From: CAYQQJ01 sp964515945
GTDB lineage: Bacteria > Pseudomonadota > Gammaproteobacteria > Pseudomonadales > Cellvibrionaceae
DNA: 15,434 nucleotides
Assembly (NCBI GenBank): GCA_964515945.1
Contig: CAZEWY010000068.1
Location: 1-15,434 of the forward strand
Direction: 5' to 3'
In this document: positions 6,109-13,490 of the stretch, in pieces
Layout: every line of letters begins with the position of its first letter
Position numbering within the stretch: the stretch's first letter is position 1
The notes under the pieces: generated by a model
Seen by the model: only the letters and a program-made list of their open reading frames with translations
The model's database searches: none
Told to the model about the DNA's origin: nothing
Translations under genes and position numbers: made by a program

Positions 6109-9003
6109 ATGCACACTGAAATCAACAACACGGGCAAACAGCCAGTCTCTTCGGGCCTTCCCGAAACATCCAGCGCAGGCTCAACCGTCGCTGCCACGGC
6201 GCCTGGGCAATTGCGCGTCATCAAGCGCAATGGCACCGTGGTTCCCTACACGGACGACAAGATTTCCCTGGCCATGACCAAGGCCTTCCTGGCCGTGGAA
6301 GGTGGCACTGCCGCCGCCTCCAGCCGCATTCACGAAACCGTGAACAACCTCACCCAACAGATTTCCGCGACCTTCAAACGCCGCATGCCCTCCGGCGGCA
6401 CCATCCATATTGAGGAGATCCAGGATCAGGTGGAACTGGCGCTGATGCGCGCCGGCGAACACAAGGTGGCCCGGGACTATGTCATCTATCGCTCGGAGCG
6501 GGCCAAGCTCCGCGCCGAGAAGGCGCCGATTCGCCACGTCGATATCGACTATCCGGATATTTCCGTGGTCATGCCCGACGGCACCTCCAAGCCCCTGGAC
6601 AGCGGCCGACTGAACACCATCGTGGCCGAGGCCTGCGAAGGCCTGAAGGACGTGGAAGCCAAAGTCATTCTGAAGGAAGCGCTACGCAATCTTTACGATG
6701 GCGTGAGCCATGAAGACGTCAATACCTCTTTGGTGATTTCCGCCCGCACCCTGGTGGAAAAGGAACCCAATTACACCTATGCCACCTCCCGGTTGCTGCT
6801 GGACAAGCTGCGCACCGAAGCATTGATGTTCCTCGGTATCGCGGAATCGGCCACTCAGGCGCAGATGCGCGACTACTATCCCCAGGCTCTCCCCGCCTAT
6901 CTGAAACAGGGCGTGGAGCTGGAACTGCTGGACCCGGAACTGCTGACCTTTGACGTGCAGATGCTCGGCGAAGCCCTGTTGCCCGAGCGCGACCTGCAAT
7001 TTACCTACCTCGGCCTACAGACCCTCTACGACCGCTACTTCATCCACAGTGAAGGCACCCGCATAGAGCTGCCGCAAATTTTCTTCATGCGCGTCGCCAT
7101 GGGCCTGGCCGCCAGGGAAGAGCACAAAAACGAGCGTGCTATTGAGTTCTACCGTCTGCTGTCCTCCTTCGACTACATGAGCTCCACGCCCACATTGTTC
7201 AATGCCGGCACCCTGCGCCCGCAGCTGTCGTCCTGCTACCTGACCACGGTTCCGGATGATCTGCACGGCATCTACGGCGCCATTCAGGACAATGCCATGC
7301 TGTCCAAATGGGCTGGCGGCCTGGGTAATGACTGGACGCCCGTGCGCGCACTGGGCTCCTACATCAAAGGCACCAACGGCAAATCCCAAGGGGTTGTCCC
7401 CTTCCTGAAGGTGGCCAATGACACCGCCGTGGCCGTCAACCAGGGAGGCAAGCGCAAGGGTGCCGTCTGTGCCTATCTCGAAACCTGGCACCTGGATATT
7501 GAAGAATTTCTGGAACTGCGCAAGAACACCGGCGATGACCGACGCCGCACCCACGATATGAATACCGCCAACTGGGTACCCGACCTGTTCATGAAGCGCG
7601 TGTTCGAGGACGGGGACTGGACGCTGTTTTCGCCCGCCAATACGCCGGACCTGCATGACCTCTACGGCAAGGCCTTTGAAACCCGCTATCAGCATTACGA
7701 GCAGCTCGCGGCCGATGGCAAGATCAAGCCCAGCAAAAAAGTGAAGGCGGTGGACCTGTGGCGCAAGATGCTGGCCATGCTCTTCGAAACCGGGCACCCC
7801 TGGATTACCTTCAAGGACAGCTGCAACCTGCGCAGCCCCCAACAGCACGCGGGTGTGGTGCACTCGTCCAACCTGTGTACGGAAATCACCCTGAACACCA
7901 AGGCCAATGAAGAAATTGCCGTGTGCAACCTGGGCTCCATCAACCTCGCCCGCCACATAGTGAATGGTCAACTGGATCAGGACAAGCTGCAAAAGACCGT
8001 CAAGACAGCCGTGCGCATGCTCGACAATGTCATCGACATCAACTACTACTCGGTACCGGCCGCACGCGAGTCCAACATGCGTCACCGGCCCGTGGGTCTC
8101 GGCATTATGGGCTTTCAGGATGCCCTCTACGAGCAGCGCATCGCCTACAGCAGCGATGCGGCGGTAGAGTTCGCCGACCGTTCCATGGAAGCCATCAGCT
8201 ACTACGCCATTGCCGCGTCCAGTGAGCTGGCCAAAGAGCGCGGCAGCTATTCTTCCTTCGACGGTTCCCTGTGGAGCAAGGGCATTCTGCCCGTCGATTC
8301 CATCGAACTGCTGGCACAGAATCGCGGCGAAGACTTTATCGAAATGGATCGCAGCCAGACACTGGATTGGGACAGCCTGCGGGAAACCGTGAAATCCCAG
8401 GGCATGCGCAACTCCAATGTCATGGCCATAGCCCCCACCGCCACCATCGCCAATATCACGGGGGTGTCGCAATCGATTGAGCCGACTTATCAAAACCTCT
8501 ACGTGAAATCCAACCTGTCTGGCGAGTTCACCGTGGTCAATCCCTACCTGGTCCACGATCTAAAAGATCGCGATCTGTGGGATAGCGTGATGGTAAATGA
8601 CCTCAAATACTATGAGGGCTCGCTGCAAAAGATTGATCGCATTCCCGATGAACTGCGCGCACTTTACGCAACCGCCTTCGAGGTGGAGCCGCGCTGGATC
8701 GTGGACGCCGCCAGTCGCCGCCAGAAGTGGATCGATCAGGCCCAGAGTTTGAATCTTTATATCGCGGGCGCGAACGGCAAGAAGCTGGACCTCACGTATC
8801 GCATGGCCTGGTACCGGGGACTGAAAACCACCTACTACCTGCGCGCACTGGCAGCCACCACCACGGAAAAATCCACCGTGGAGTCAGGCTCACTGAACGC
8901 CGTGTCGTCTGGCACAAGCAGCGTAGCCAGTGCCGCGGCAGCGCCTGCTGCGGTGCCAGCAGCCTGTTCGCTGGACGACCCGGATTGCGAAGCCTGTCAG
9001 TAG
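6109..9003 (+). CDS. nrdA: Class Ia ribonucleoside-diphosphate reductase, large subunit NrdA, with two ATP-cones
   Basis: This is the 964-residue catalytic and allosteric subunit that reduces ribonucleoside diphosphates to deoxy forms, using a radical delivered from NrdB. It is about 200 residues longer than E. coli NrdA because it has two N-terminal ATP-cones (about 34-137 and 150-241), as in Pseudomonas aeruginosa. Only the first has a clear VIKRNGTVVPY-type start. Catalytic residues are visible: C376 (SCYLTT) and C606 (VCNLGSINL) as the redox pair, N588/C590/E592 in NLCTEIT as the radical site, and Y909/Y910 in the radical transfer path. An Ala/Ser-rich linker leads to a C-terminal tail ending DCEACQ, whose C960 and C963 take electrons from thioredoxin or glutaredoxin. 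ATG 6109 is chosen because AAGGTGG (6094-6100) lies 8 bases upstream; the in-frame GTG at 6097 would overlap that site. nrdB follows 100 bp downstream. Confidence 0.97.
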   Translation: MHTEINNTGKQPVSSGLPETSSAGSTVAATAPGQLRVIKRNGTVVPYTDDKISLAMTKAFLAVEGGTAAASSRIHETVNNLTQQISATFKRRMPSGGTIHIEEIQDQVELALMRAGEHKVARDYVIYRSERAKLRAEKAPIRHVDIDYPDISVVMPDGTSKPLDSGRLNTIVAEACEGLKDVEAKVILKEALRNLYDGVSHEDVNTSLVISARTLVEKEPNYTYATSRLLLDKLRTEALMFLGIAESATQAQMRDYYPQALPAYLKQGVELELLDPELLTFDVQMLGEALLPERDLQFTYLGLQTLYDRYFIHSEGTRIELPQIFFMRVAMGLAAREEHKNERAIEFYRLLSSFDYMSSTPTLFNAGTLRPQLSSCYLTTVPDDLHGIYGAIQDNAMLSKWAGGLGNDWTPVRALGSYIKGTNGKSQGVVPFLKVANDTAVAVNQGGKRKGAVCAYLETWHLDIEEFLELRKNTGDDRRRTHDMNTANWVPDLFMKRVFEDGDWTLFSPANTPDLHDLYGKAFETRYQHYEQLAADGKIKPSKKVKAVDLWRKMLAMLFETGHPWITFKDSCNLRSPQQHAGVVHSSNLCTEITLNTKANEEIAVCNLGSINLARHIVNGQLDQDKLQKTVKTAVRMLDNVIDINYYSVPAARESNMRHRPVGLGIMGFQDALYEQRIAYSSDAAVEFADRSMEAISYYAIAASSELAKERGSYSSFDGSLWSKGILPVDSIELLAQNRGEDFIEMDRSQTLDWDSLRETVKSQGMRNSNVMAIAPTATIANITGVSQSIEPTYQNLYVKSNLSGEFTVVNPYLVHDLKDRDLWDSVMVNDLKYYEGSLQKIDRIPDELRALYATAFEVEPRWIVDAASRRQKWIDQAQSLNLYIAGANGKKLDLTYRMAWYRGLKTTYYLRALAATTTEKSTVESGSLNAVSSGTSSVASAAAAPAAVPAACSLDDPDCEACQ

Positions 9004-9008
9004 AGACT

Positions 9009-9059
9009 GGTGATGGGTAATGGGTGAAGAGTGATGGGTAAGATGGGTAAAGAGTAAGA
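9009..9059 (+). repeat. Degenerate heptad repeats after the nrdA stop codon
   Basis: Seven copies of an RGTRAKR-like heptad begin 6 bases after the nrdA stop. Copies start at 9009, 9016, 9023, 9030 and 9037 in exact 7-bp steps, then after a 2-bp slip at 9046 and 9053. Typical copies are GGTGATG, GGTAATG and AGTGATG. The array fills half of the 100-bp nrdA-nrdB gap and does not overlap the nrdB ribosome binding site. Confidence 0.7.
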
Positions 9060-9103
9060 GGCCCATAGATTTTAATTCGCTAAAAGATTTTAAGGTTTTA
9101 AGT

Positions 9104-10345
9104 ATGTTGAATTGGGACGATTACAAAAGTGACAAACCGCTGACCATACAACCACCATCCGCACCGACCAAGGCCCCGGCTGAGGCAAGTGTGGAGAGCG
9201 AACGCAGCGAAAATGCGCAAACCTCACAGGCAAAAACATCCGCCGACACTGACGCCATCGAACGTGCCAGACAGGCCGTTGCCAACCTGGACCCGGCGCC
9301 GGGTCTGGAAGAGTTGGAAATGGGCGCCCAGCGTGTTCAGGTCGATGACAAGCGCATGATCAACTGCCGCGCGGACCTCAACCAACTGGTGCCCTTCAAA
9401 TATGAATGGGCCTGGCAGAAGTATCTGGACGGTTGCTCCAATCACTGGATGCCCCAGGAGGTCAACATGACCGCCGACGTGGCCCTGTGGAAAAGCGAAG
9501 ACGGTCTCACCCCGGACGAGCGCACCATCGTCCAGCGTTCGCTCGGTTACTTCTCCACGGCGGACTCCCTGGTTGCCAACAATCTGGTGCTGGCCATCTA
9601 CCGCCACATCACCTGTCCGGAAGCGCGCCAGTATCTGTTGCGACAGGCGTTCGAGGAAGCCATTCACACTCATGCCTATCAGTACTGCATCGAAAGCCTG
9701 GGCATGGACGAAGGCGCCGTCTTTAACATGTACCGGGAAGTACCCTCGGTGGCGAAAAAGGCGGCCTGGAGCATCAAGCACACGCAAAGCATGGGTGACC
9801 CCACCTTCAAGACAGGCACGCCGGAAACTGACCAGGAGCTCTTGCGCAATCTGGTGGGTTTCTATGTCGTCACCGAAGGCATCTTCTTCTACTGCGGTTT
9901 CACCCAGATATTGTCCATGGGTCGCCGCAACAAGATGACGGGCGTTGCCGAGCAGTTCCAGTACATTCTGCGCGACGAGTCCATGCACCTGAACTTCGGC
10001 ATCGATGTCATCAACCAGATCAAACTGGAAAACCCCCACCTGTGGACCGATGCCTTTCAGGCCGAGGTCAAGCAGATGGTGCTGGAAGGTACTGAGCTGG
10101 AAATTGCCTATGCCCGCGACACCATGCCGCGCGGCGTGCTCGGCATGAACGCCGCCATGATGGAGGAATATCTGCATTTCATCGCCAATAGACGCCTTGC
10201 ACAATTGGGCCTGGGCGAAGCTTTCCCCGGCGCGCAGAATCCCTTCCCGTGGATGAGCGAAATCATGGACTTGCGCAAGGAAAAGAACTTTTTTGAAACC
10301 CGCGTTATTGAGTATCAGACGGGCGGCGCCCTTTCCTGGGACTAG
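9104..10345 (+). CDS. nrdB: Class Ia ribonucleotide reductase small subunit NrdB (diiron-tyrosyl radical)
   Basis: The 413-residue beta subunit houses the diiron centre and stable tyrosyl radical that starts catalysis in NrdA. All metal ligands are present with the E. coli spacings: D154, E185 and H188 (EEAIHTHAY), E258 (TEGIFF), E292 and H295 (RDESMHLNF). The radical tyrosine is Y192, four residues after H188, so this is the Tyr-radical class Ia type and not a Tyr-less class Ic enzyme. The first 70-80 residues are a Ser/Ala/Glu-rich extension seen in Pseudomonas-type NrdB (about 415 residues) but absent in E. coli. The acidic C-terminal tail ending GGALSWD would dock to NrdA. AAGGT about 8 bases before the ATG supports the start. 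It is probably cotranscribed with nrdA across the heptad array. Confidence 0.97.
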   Translation: MLNWDDYKSDKPLTIQPPSAPTKAPAEASVESERSENAQTSQAKTSADTDAIERARQAVANLDPAPGLEELEMGAQRVQVDDKRMINCRADLNQLVPFKYEWAWQKYLDGCSNHWMPQEVNMTADVALWKSEDGLTPDERTIVQRSLGYFSTADSLVANNLVLAIYRHITCPEARQYLLRQAFEEAIHTHAYQYCIESLGMDEGAVFNMYREVPSVAKKAAWSIKHTQSMGDPTFKTGTPETDQELLRNLVGFYVVTEGIFFYCGFTQILSMGRRNKMTGVAEQFQYILRDESMHLNFGIDVINQIKLENPHLWTDAFQAEVKQMVLEGTELEIAYARDTMPRGVLGMNAAMMEEYLHFIANRRLAQLGLGEAFPGAQNPFPWMSEIMDLRKEKNFFETRVIEYQTGGALSWD

Positions 10346-10381
10346 CAGCAATTTCCGGGGCAGTTTCAGGGATCAGGAGCA

Positions 10382-10433
10382 GCGAGTGGAGCCGAGGCAG
10401 TTCCACTCGCGACCCTCCAAGGGGCCATTTTTA
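10382..10433 (+). terminator. Probable terminator after nrdB
   Basis: A perfect 9-bp stem GCGAGTGGA (10382-10390) / TCCACTCGC (10402-10410) with an 11-nt loop lies 37 bases after the nrdB stop. A smaller CCCT/AGGG stem and ATTTTTA (10427-10433) follow. The T-run is 17 bases past the main stem, so termination efficiency is uncertain. Confidence 0.5.
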
Positions 10434-10465
10434 TCCATCAACAATAAACCTATTGGGATAAAACC

Positions 10466-10654
10466 ATGGGAACTTCAAAGCACAACAAAGCGCTTTCGGC
10501 CAAGGACGTCGACCAGTTGATGGCCGCCGTGCAGGATCTGGACAAAAGCGTCGCTTATCTCAGCAAACTTTTGCAGAACTCGCTGAAAGCCCAAGCTCAA
10601 ACCCAGGATGGCAAGGAGGAGGAACTGGTGCTGCCACGCAAGACGGTACACTAG
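10466..10654 (+). CDS. Small hypothetical protein, 62 residues, helical
   Basis: I do not recognise this family. The protein is polar and without a membrane segment or cysteine. Residues about 12-45 (AKDVDQLMAAVQDLDKSVAYL...) have a heptad-like spacing of V/L/M that suggests a short coiled coil, followed by a Gln-rich stretch and a basic end. ATG 10466 is preceded by GGGAT about 8 bases upstream, a weak ribosome binding site, in an AT-rich run (CAACAATAAACCTATTGGG) that could hold its own promoter. It lies behind the probable nrdB terminator, so it may be transcribed separately. Codon use looks like that of its neighbours. It is likely a real gene, but no function can be assigned; an oligomerising or partner-binding role is only a guess. 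Confidence 0.6.
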   Translation: MGTSKHNKALSAKDVDQLMAAVQDLDKSVAYLSKLLQNSLKAQAQTQDGKEEELVLPRKTVH

Positions 10655-10681
10655 GAGTCTGTCGGACCCGCCACCCTCCCA

Positions 10682-10725
10682 TAGGTCGGGTTAGACGTGA
10701 GCTCCGCGAGTGTCGTAACCGAACA
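10682..10725 (+). repeat. REP-like palindrome, copy A
   Basis: TAGGTCGGGTTA at the left and TAACCGAACA at the right form an imperfect inverted repeat around a GC-rich centre. It resembles the GGTCGGGTTA...TAACCCGACA extragenic palindromes scattered in many gammaproteobacterial genomes. Copy B lies 28 bp downstream in opposite orientation. Confidence 0.55.
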
Positions 10726-10739
10726 ATTCCACAACCGCC

Positions 10740-11264
10740 ATGGATACGGTCAATGTCGGGTTACACCACTACGCGGCTAACCCTACAGTGTTCGCTAACC
10801 AGGTGATCCGCGTGGACCCGGCAATAATCGCATACCTTCAGCGTGTTCAGCCCGCATCGCTACTTGAATGCAGCAATGCACCCTGGAACAATCTGGCCTC
10901 ACTTTGTCAGCACGCCGGCATTGATTATCATTGCCTGCCACCCCAAGACATCATCAATTCTTCCACCATGGTCGATCTGGCCATAGTCCACGACATTCCT
11001 GACACAGCCTCGGCCACTCAGCAGCGGCTCCTCGGCTATATGCGCAACTGCCTGGTCAAGCGTATCTGGCTATTGCTGCCTGAGGATGCCGACTGGCCAC
11101 TACAGACCTTGACTGCATTGGGTTTCAGGGGAGATGACGATTCCCCGGCACCGGCGGGCATGCGCTCCTATACCTACGATATCGGCTCCTACAACCATAA
11201 ACGCAGCTGGAACAATGCACGCTTCTGGGCCAATCCGGAAAATTTCAACAAGTTCCGCTGGTAA
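10740..11264 (+). CDS. Hypothetical protein, about 174 residues; possible DUF6231-type / Rossmann-like
   Basis: I do not recognise this protein with certainty; it may belong to the uncharacterised DUF6231 group. The middle resembles a reduced Rossmann fold: strand-like ASLLEC (near 39-44), VDLAIVHDI (near 78-86) and KRIWLLLPE (near 107-115), reminiscent of the beta strands of class I methyltransferases. The SAM-binding GxGxG motif is missing, so activity is doubtful. The C-terminus is rich in aromatic residues and Asn (YNHKRSWNNARFWANPENF, ending RW) and looks conserved. No ribosome binding site precedes ATG 10740, and codons 5-16 lie inside a REP-like palindrome, so the true start may be downstream, for example GTG at 10788 just past the repeat. 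No membrane segment or signal peptide is seen. Confidence 0.7.
   Translation: MDTVNVGLHHYAANPTVFANQVIRVDPAIIAYLQRVQPASLLECSNAPWNNLASLCQHAGIDYHCLPPQDIINSSTMVDLAIVHDIPDTASATQQRLLGYMRNCLVKRIWLLLPEDADWPLQTLTALGFRGDDDSPAPAGMRSYTYDIGSYNHKRSWNNARFWANPENFNKFRW
10754..10787 (-). repeat. REP-like palindrome, copy B, overlapping the start of the 174-residue gene
   Basis: TGTCGGGTTA (10754-10763) and TAACCCTACA (10778-10787) pair at 9 of 10 positions. The reverse complement of this copy resembles copy A. It overlaps the predicted 5' codons of the downstream hypothetical gene. Two inverted copies close together are the usual BIME-like arrangement of REP elements. Confidence 0.6.
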
Positions 11265-12136
11265 TCCCTTTGTCCCCCGCTGGGCTTGCGGCTTACAGCC
11301 GTTGTAGTCAATTTCCTACAAGGTTTTCAGCCAATCGCCACTATTCAACCTCCAGCGCAAATAGCAAAATACTCCCCAACAAGGAAGTCACCAGGGAAGT
11401 ACTCAAGGCCATGTAAGGTCAATGGATGCGCCTGCTTTCAAACCCGTACGGGAAGTCGGAGTCTGGAAGCCTGGCGGAAACCCAACGGACAGGATATAAG
11501 AATAATCCGTAGCCGAAATGGATGCCAAGGCTTGGGACGTTATTAGGTCACGAAGGATAGACATAAAACACCGCCGCCTGTGGATGGAACCACCGAGTGC
11601 CGGAGCGACCCATGGGTATCAAAGCCCGGGACTGCATCTGGCCATGCTGTAAATGGATTTAGAGGGATCGTTGTACGCAGGGAAGCATTGTAATGAATGA
11701 TTGCAGGGATGCCATTGCGTCAAGGATGACGCTTCAAGGAACTTACCCCAGCTTCTCGCGATGCGATTCGCGGAACGGCCGAATGGATGCGGCTGGTTCA
11801 AGCACTTGTAGAGGGTCAAATCTCTGCGGGTGCTTGCCTATTCCCAAGACTCTCACCTCGCCTCCACCCCACCGTCTCTATCAGGTTTAATCCATTTGCT
11901 TCCTCTGGCGTCGAACCAGCTTCAGACAAGCAACGATGAACTAAGTGCCTTTCCCGCTCGACCTTTTCACACAGAAAGCGACCTGCTTGGCGATTTATCG
12001 CGTGTGAACTAATTTCCGCAATTAAAATGCAGTAAAACGGCGCCGGTTACGATCTGACTGTTAAGGAACCTCTGATCAAGACGCAATTGCCAAGGGTGCC
12101 CTCAGGTGCCTTGAATCAAATCTCATTGGGTGCACG
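11265..12136. other. 872-bp stretch without a convincing gene
   Basis: No frame on either strand gives a protein I recognise. The word AATGGATGC occurs at 11421, 11517 and 11782. From 11422 one plus-strand frame reads as three short ATG-to-stop segments (11422-11499, 11518-11652 and 11653-11700), the last two abutting. A 65-codon frame (11693-11890) overlaps the last. Also present are a perfect palindrome CCCGTACGGG (11443-11452), a 6-bp stem with an AGGA loop (GCGTCA/TGACGC, 11717-11732) and, nearer the sigma gene, a hairpin CAAGG/CCTTG (12091-12113). The stretch could be decayed coding sequence, a structured RNA or unconstrained spacer. It must also include the sigma-factor promoter, which I could not identify. 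Confidence 0.5.
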
Positions 12137-12703
12137 ATGCAACTCACTCGTAAGCGAGACGACAACTGGAGCCGGCTATTGTTACGCGTTGGTAAACAGC
12201 GTGACCGTATGGCATTTGAAAACCTGTTCAACCATTTCTCACCTTTGATCAAAGGCTTTTGCCTCAGCCGTCCCAATTTGATCGTGTCTTCTGAAACCGC
12301 CGAGGAACTGGTGCAGGAAGTCATGTTCAAAGTCTGGGAAAAGGCGCCCTATTTCGAATCCCATAGGGCTTCCGCCAGCACCTGGATTTTTACCGTGATG
12401 CGAAACTGCCGAATCGACATCACACGGCGTGACTCGTCCCGCGGAAACGTCAAGGTCGATGATATCTGGGATGACACCACCGAAAGTCAGCCGTTCGTAT
12501 TCCTGCAACCTCCCCGGGATCAGGAGTCGATCAATCACAGCTTGCAAAAATTGCCGGTGGAACAATTCCACGTCATCAAGAAAATCTATATGGAGGCGAA
12601 ATCCCCCAAGGAAATCTCCACGGATATGGGGTTGCCGTTGGATGCCATCACTTCACGTGTGCAACTGGCGCTGAAAAAGCTTCAGACAGACGTAAGGAGG
12701 TAA
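12137..12703 (+). CDS. ECF sigma factor, ECF11-like (RpoE/ChrR type)
   Basis: This 188-residue extracytoplasmic-function sigma factor has sigma region 2 at about 25-98 (FENLFNHFSPLIKGF, then EELVQEVMFKVWEKAPYF and ASASTWIFTVMRNCRIDITRR) and region 4 at about 130-182 (LQKLPVEQFHVIKKIYMEAKSPKEIS... with helix-turn-helix SPKEISTDMGLPLDAITSRVQLALKKL). There is no other domain. It would direct RNA polymerase to a stress regulon when released from its anti-sigma factor. The stop is 7 bases before the start of the ChrR-type gene, and the ribosome binding site of that gene overlaps its last codons. This pairing, rather than the sigma sequence alone, places it in the singlet-oxygen-type group. The start ATG at 12137 has only a weak GGGTG upstream. 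Autoregulation is expected for such pairs, but I could not find a convincing cognate promoter. Confidence 0.93.
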   Translation: MQLTRKRDDNWSRLLLRVGKQRDRMAFENLFNHFSPLIKGFCLSRPNLIVSSETAEELVQEVMFKVWEKAPYFESHRASASTWIFTVMRNCRIDITRRDSSRGNVKVDDIWDDTTESQPFVFLQPPRDQESINHSLQKLPVEQFHVIKKIYMEAKSPKEISTDMGLPLDAITSRVQLALKKLQTDVRR

Positions 12704-12710
12704 GCGCGGC

Positions 12711-13424
12711 GTGGTCAGGCATCACCCAAGCGGCAGTATGCTGTTGGCCCATGCCGCCGGCGCCCACACCTGGCCCATGAGTATCAGCATAGCCGCGCAC
12801 CTGCAAATGTGTACCTTGTGCCGGCAGAAGGCCTATGATCTGAATGATATTGGCGGCGCCTTGTTAGAGTCAGTCCCGGAAGAGAAACCGTCGCCGGAAG
12901 CGTTTCGGCGTTTGATGGGAAAGATCGAGCAGCGGTCAGACAACCCGCGTCCAGTGCGGTTGCCTGCGAAGGCAACCGACAAAGAAAAAGAACCTGCCCG
13001 CCCTACCGGCAAAAGACGGAGCGCAAGTACCCGCTGCTCCGAAGATCTGCTCGCTGCACCACTGCCCCGAGTTCTACGCGCGCTGCTGCCACGGGACGGA
13101 CAGCTGACCTGGAACAGAGTGACGCCGTCTTTGCGCATTGCCCGTATTAACGTCGGACAGGGGGCCGACCAAATCGCCTTTTATCACATTGCAGCGGGTG
13201 GTAAAGTCGCCAATCATGGCCACCGCGGGCTGGAAGTTACGCTTGTTCTCAGCGGCAACTTTTCGGATGCGGTAGGCTTGTATTCACCCGGCGATTTCGT
13301 GGTGAAAGATGAGGGAGATATCCATCGCCCCACGGCCACACAGGATCAGGCCTGCGTCTATCTATCTGTAGCGCAGGCATCCATGGTTCGGCACGGCTGG
13401 TTCCGCACCCCCCTCAGCCCCTGA
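12711..13424 (+). CDS. chrR: ChrR-type zinc anti-sigma factor with C-terminal cupin
   Basis: This 237-residue protein matches the ChrR layout. The N-terminal zinc anti-sigma domain has H5 and the HxxxCxxC motif H30-C34-C37 (AAHLQMCTLC). A Lys/Arg/Pro-rich linker, about residues 75-110, leads to a C-terminal cupin (about 115-235). The cupin zinc ligands known from Rhodobacter sphaeroides ChrR are all present at identical spacing: HGHxxxE gives H169, H171 and E175, and H205 follows 30 residues later (DEGDIHRP). ChrR holds the sigma factor inactive until singlet oxygen or organic hydroperoxides trigger its loss. Translation starts at GTG 12711, 10 bases after a strong AAGGAGG (12694-12700). The longer-than-usual charged linker is a minor oddity. 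It is cytoplasmic, with no membrane segment. Confidence 0.94.
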   Translation: MVRHHPSGSMLLAHAAGAHTWPMSISIAAHLQMCTLCRQKAYDLNDIGGALLESVPEEKPSPEAFRRLMGKIEQRSDNPRPVRLPAKATDKEKEPARPTGKRRSASTRCSEDLLAAPLPRVLRALLPRDGQLTWNRVTPSLRIARINVGQGADQIAFYHIAAGGKVANHGHRGLEVTLVLSGNFSDAVGLYSPGDFVVKDEGDIHRPTATQDQACVYLSVAQASMVRHGWFRTPLSP

Positions 13425-13490
13425 CAGCTGCCGAGCATCAATTCGGCACAAGGCACTGCGATAACGCGTGCACCATAGAGGCACTCTTAA

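Noticed and set aside
7015..8556. A 513-codon open frame on the minus strand inside nrdA
   Set aside because: It is antisense to a fully conserved NrdA with all catalytic residues, has no ribosome binding site, and its composition is what codon bias on the opposite strand produces.
9224..10351. A 375-codon minus-strand open frame across nrdB
   Set aside because: It is the antisense shadow of a conserved NrdB with all metal ligands; no motif is recognisable.
11810..11825. AGAGGGTCAAATCTCT, reminiscent of a tRNA T-arm
   Set aside because: The stem is only 4 bp with an 8-nt loop lacking TTC, and no acceptor, D or anticodon arm could be built upstream.
11693..11890. A 65-codon plus-strand open frame in the long gap
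   Set aside because: No ribosome binding site, Ser/Cys/Pro-rich composition unlike neighbouring genes, and no family resemblance; kept only as part of the gap observation.
12073..12077. TGATC upstream of the ECF sigma gene as a possible ECF11 -35 element
   Set aside because: No suitable -10 word occurs 15-19 bp downstream (the sequence there is CAAGGGTGCC), so a promoter cannot be claimed.
12060..12080. GTTAAGGAACCTCTGATC, which looks like the end of an insertion sequence
   Set aside because: I found no matching inverted end, target duplication or transposase remnant in the window; the resemblance is from memory only.
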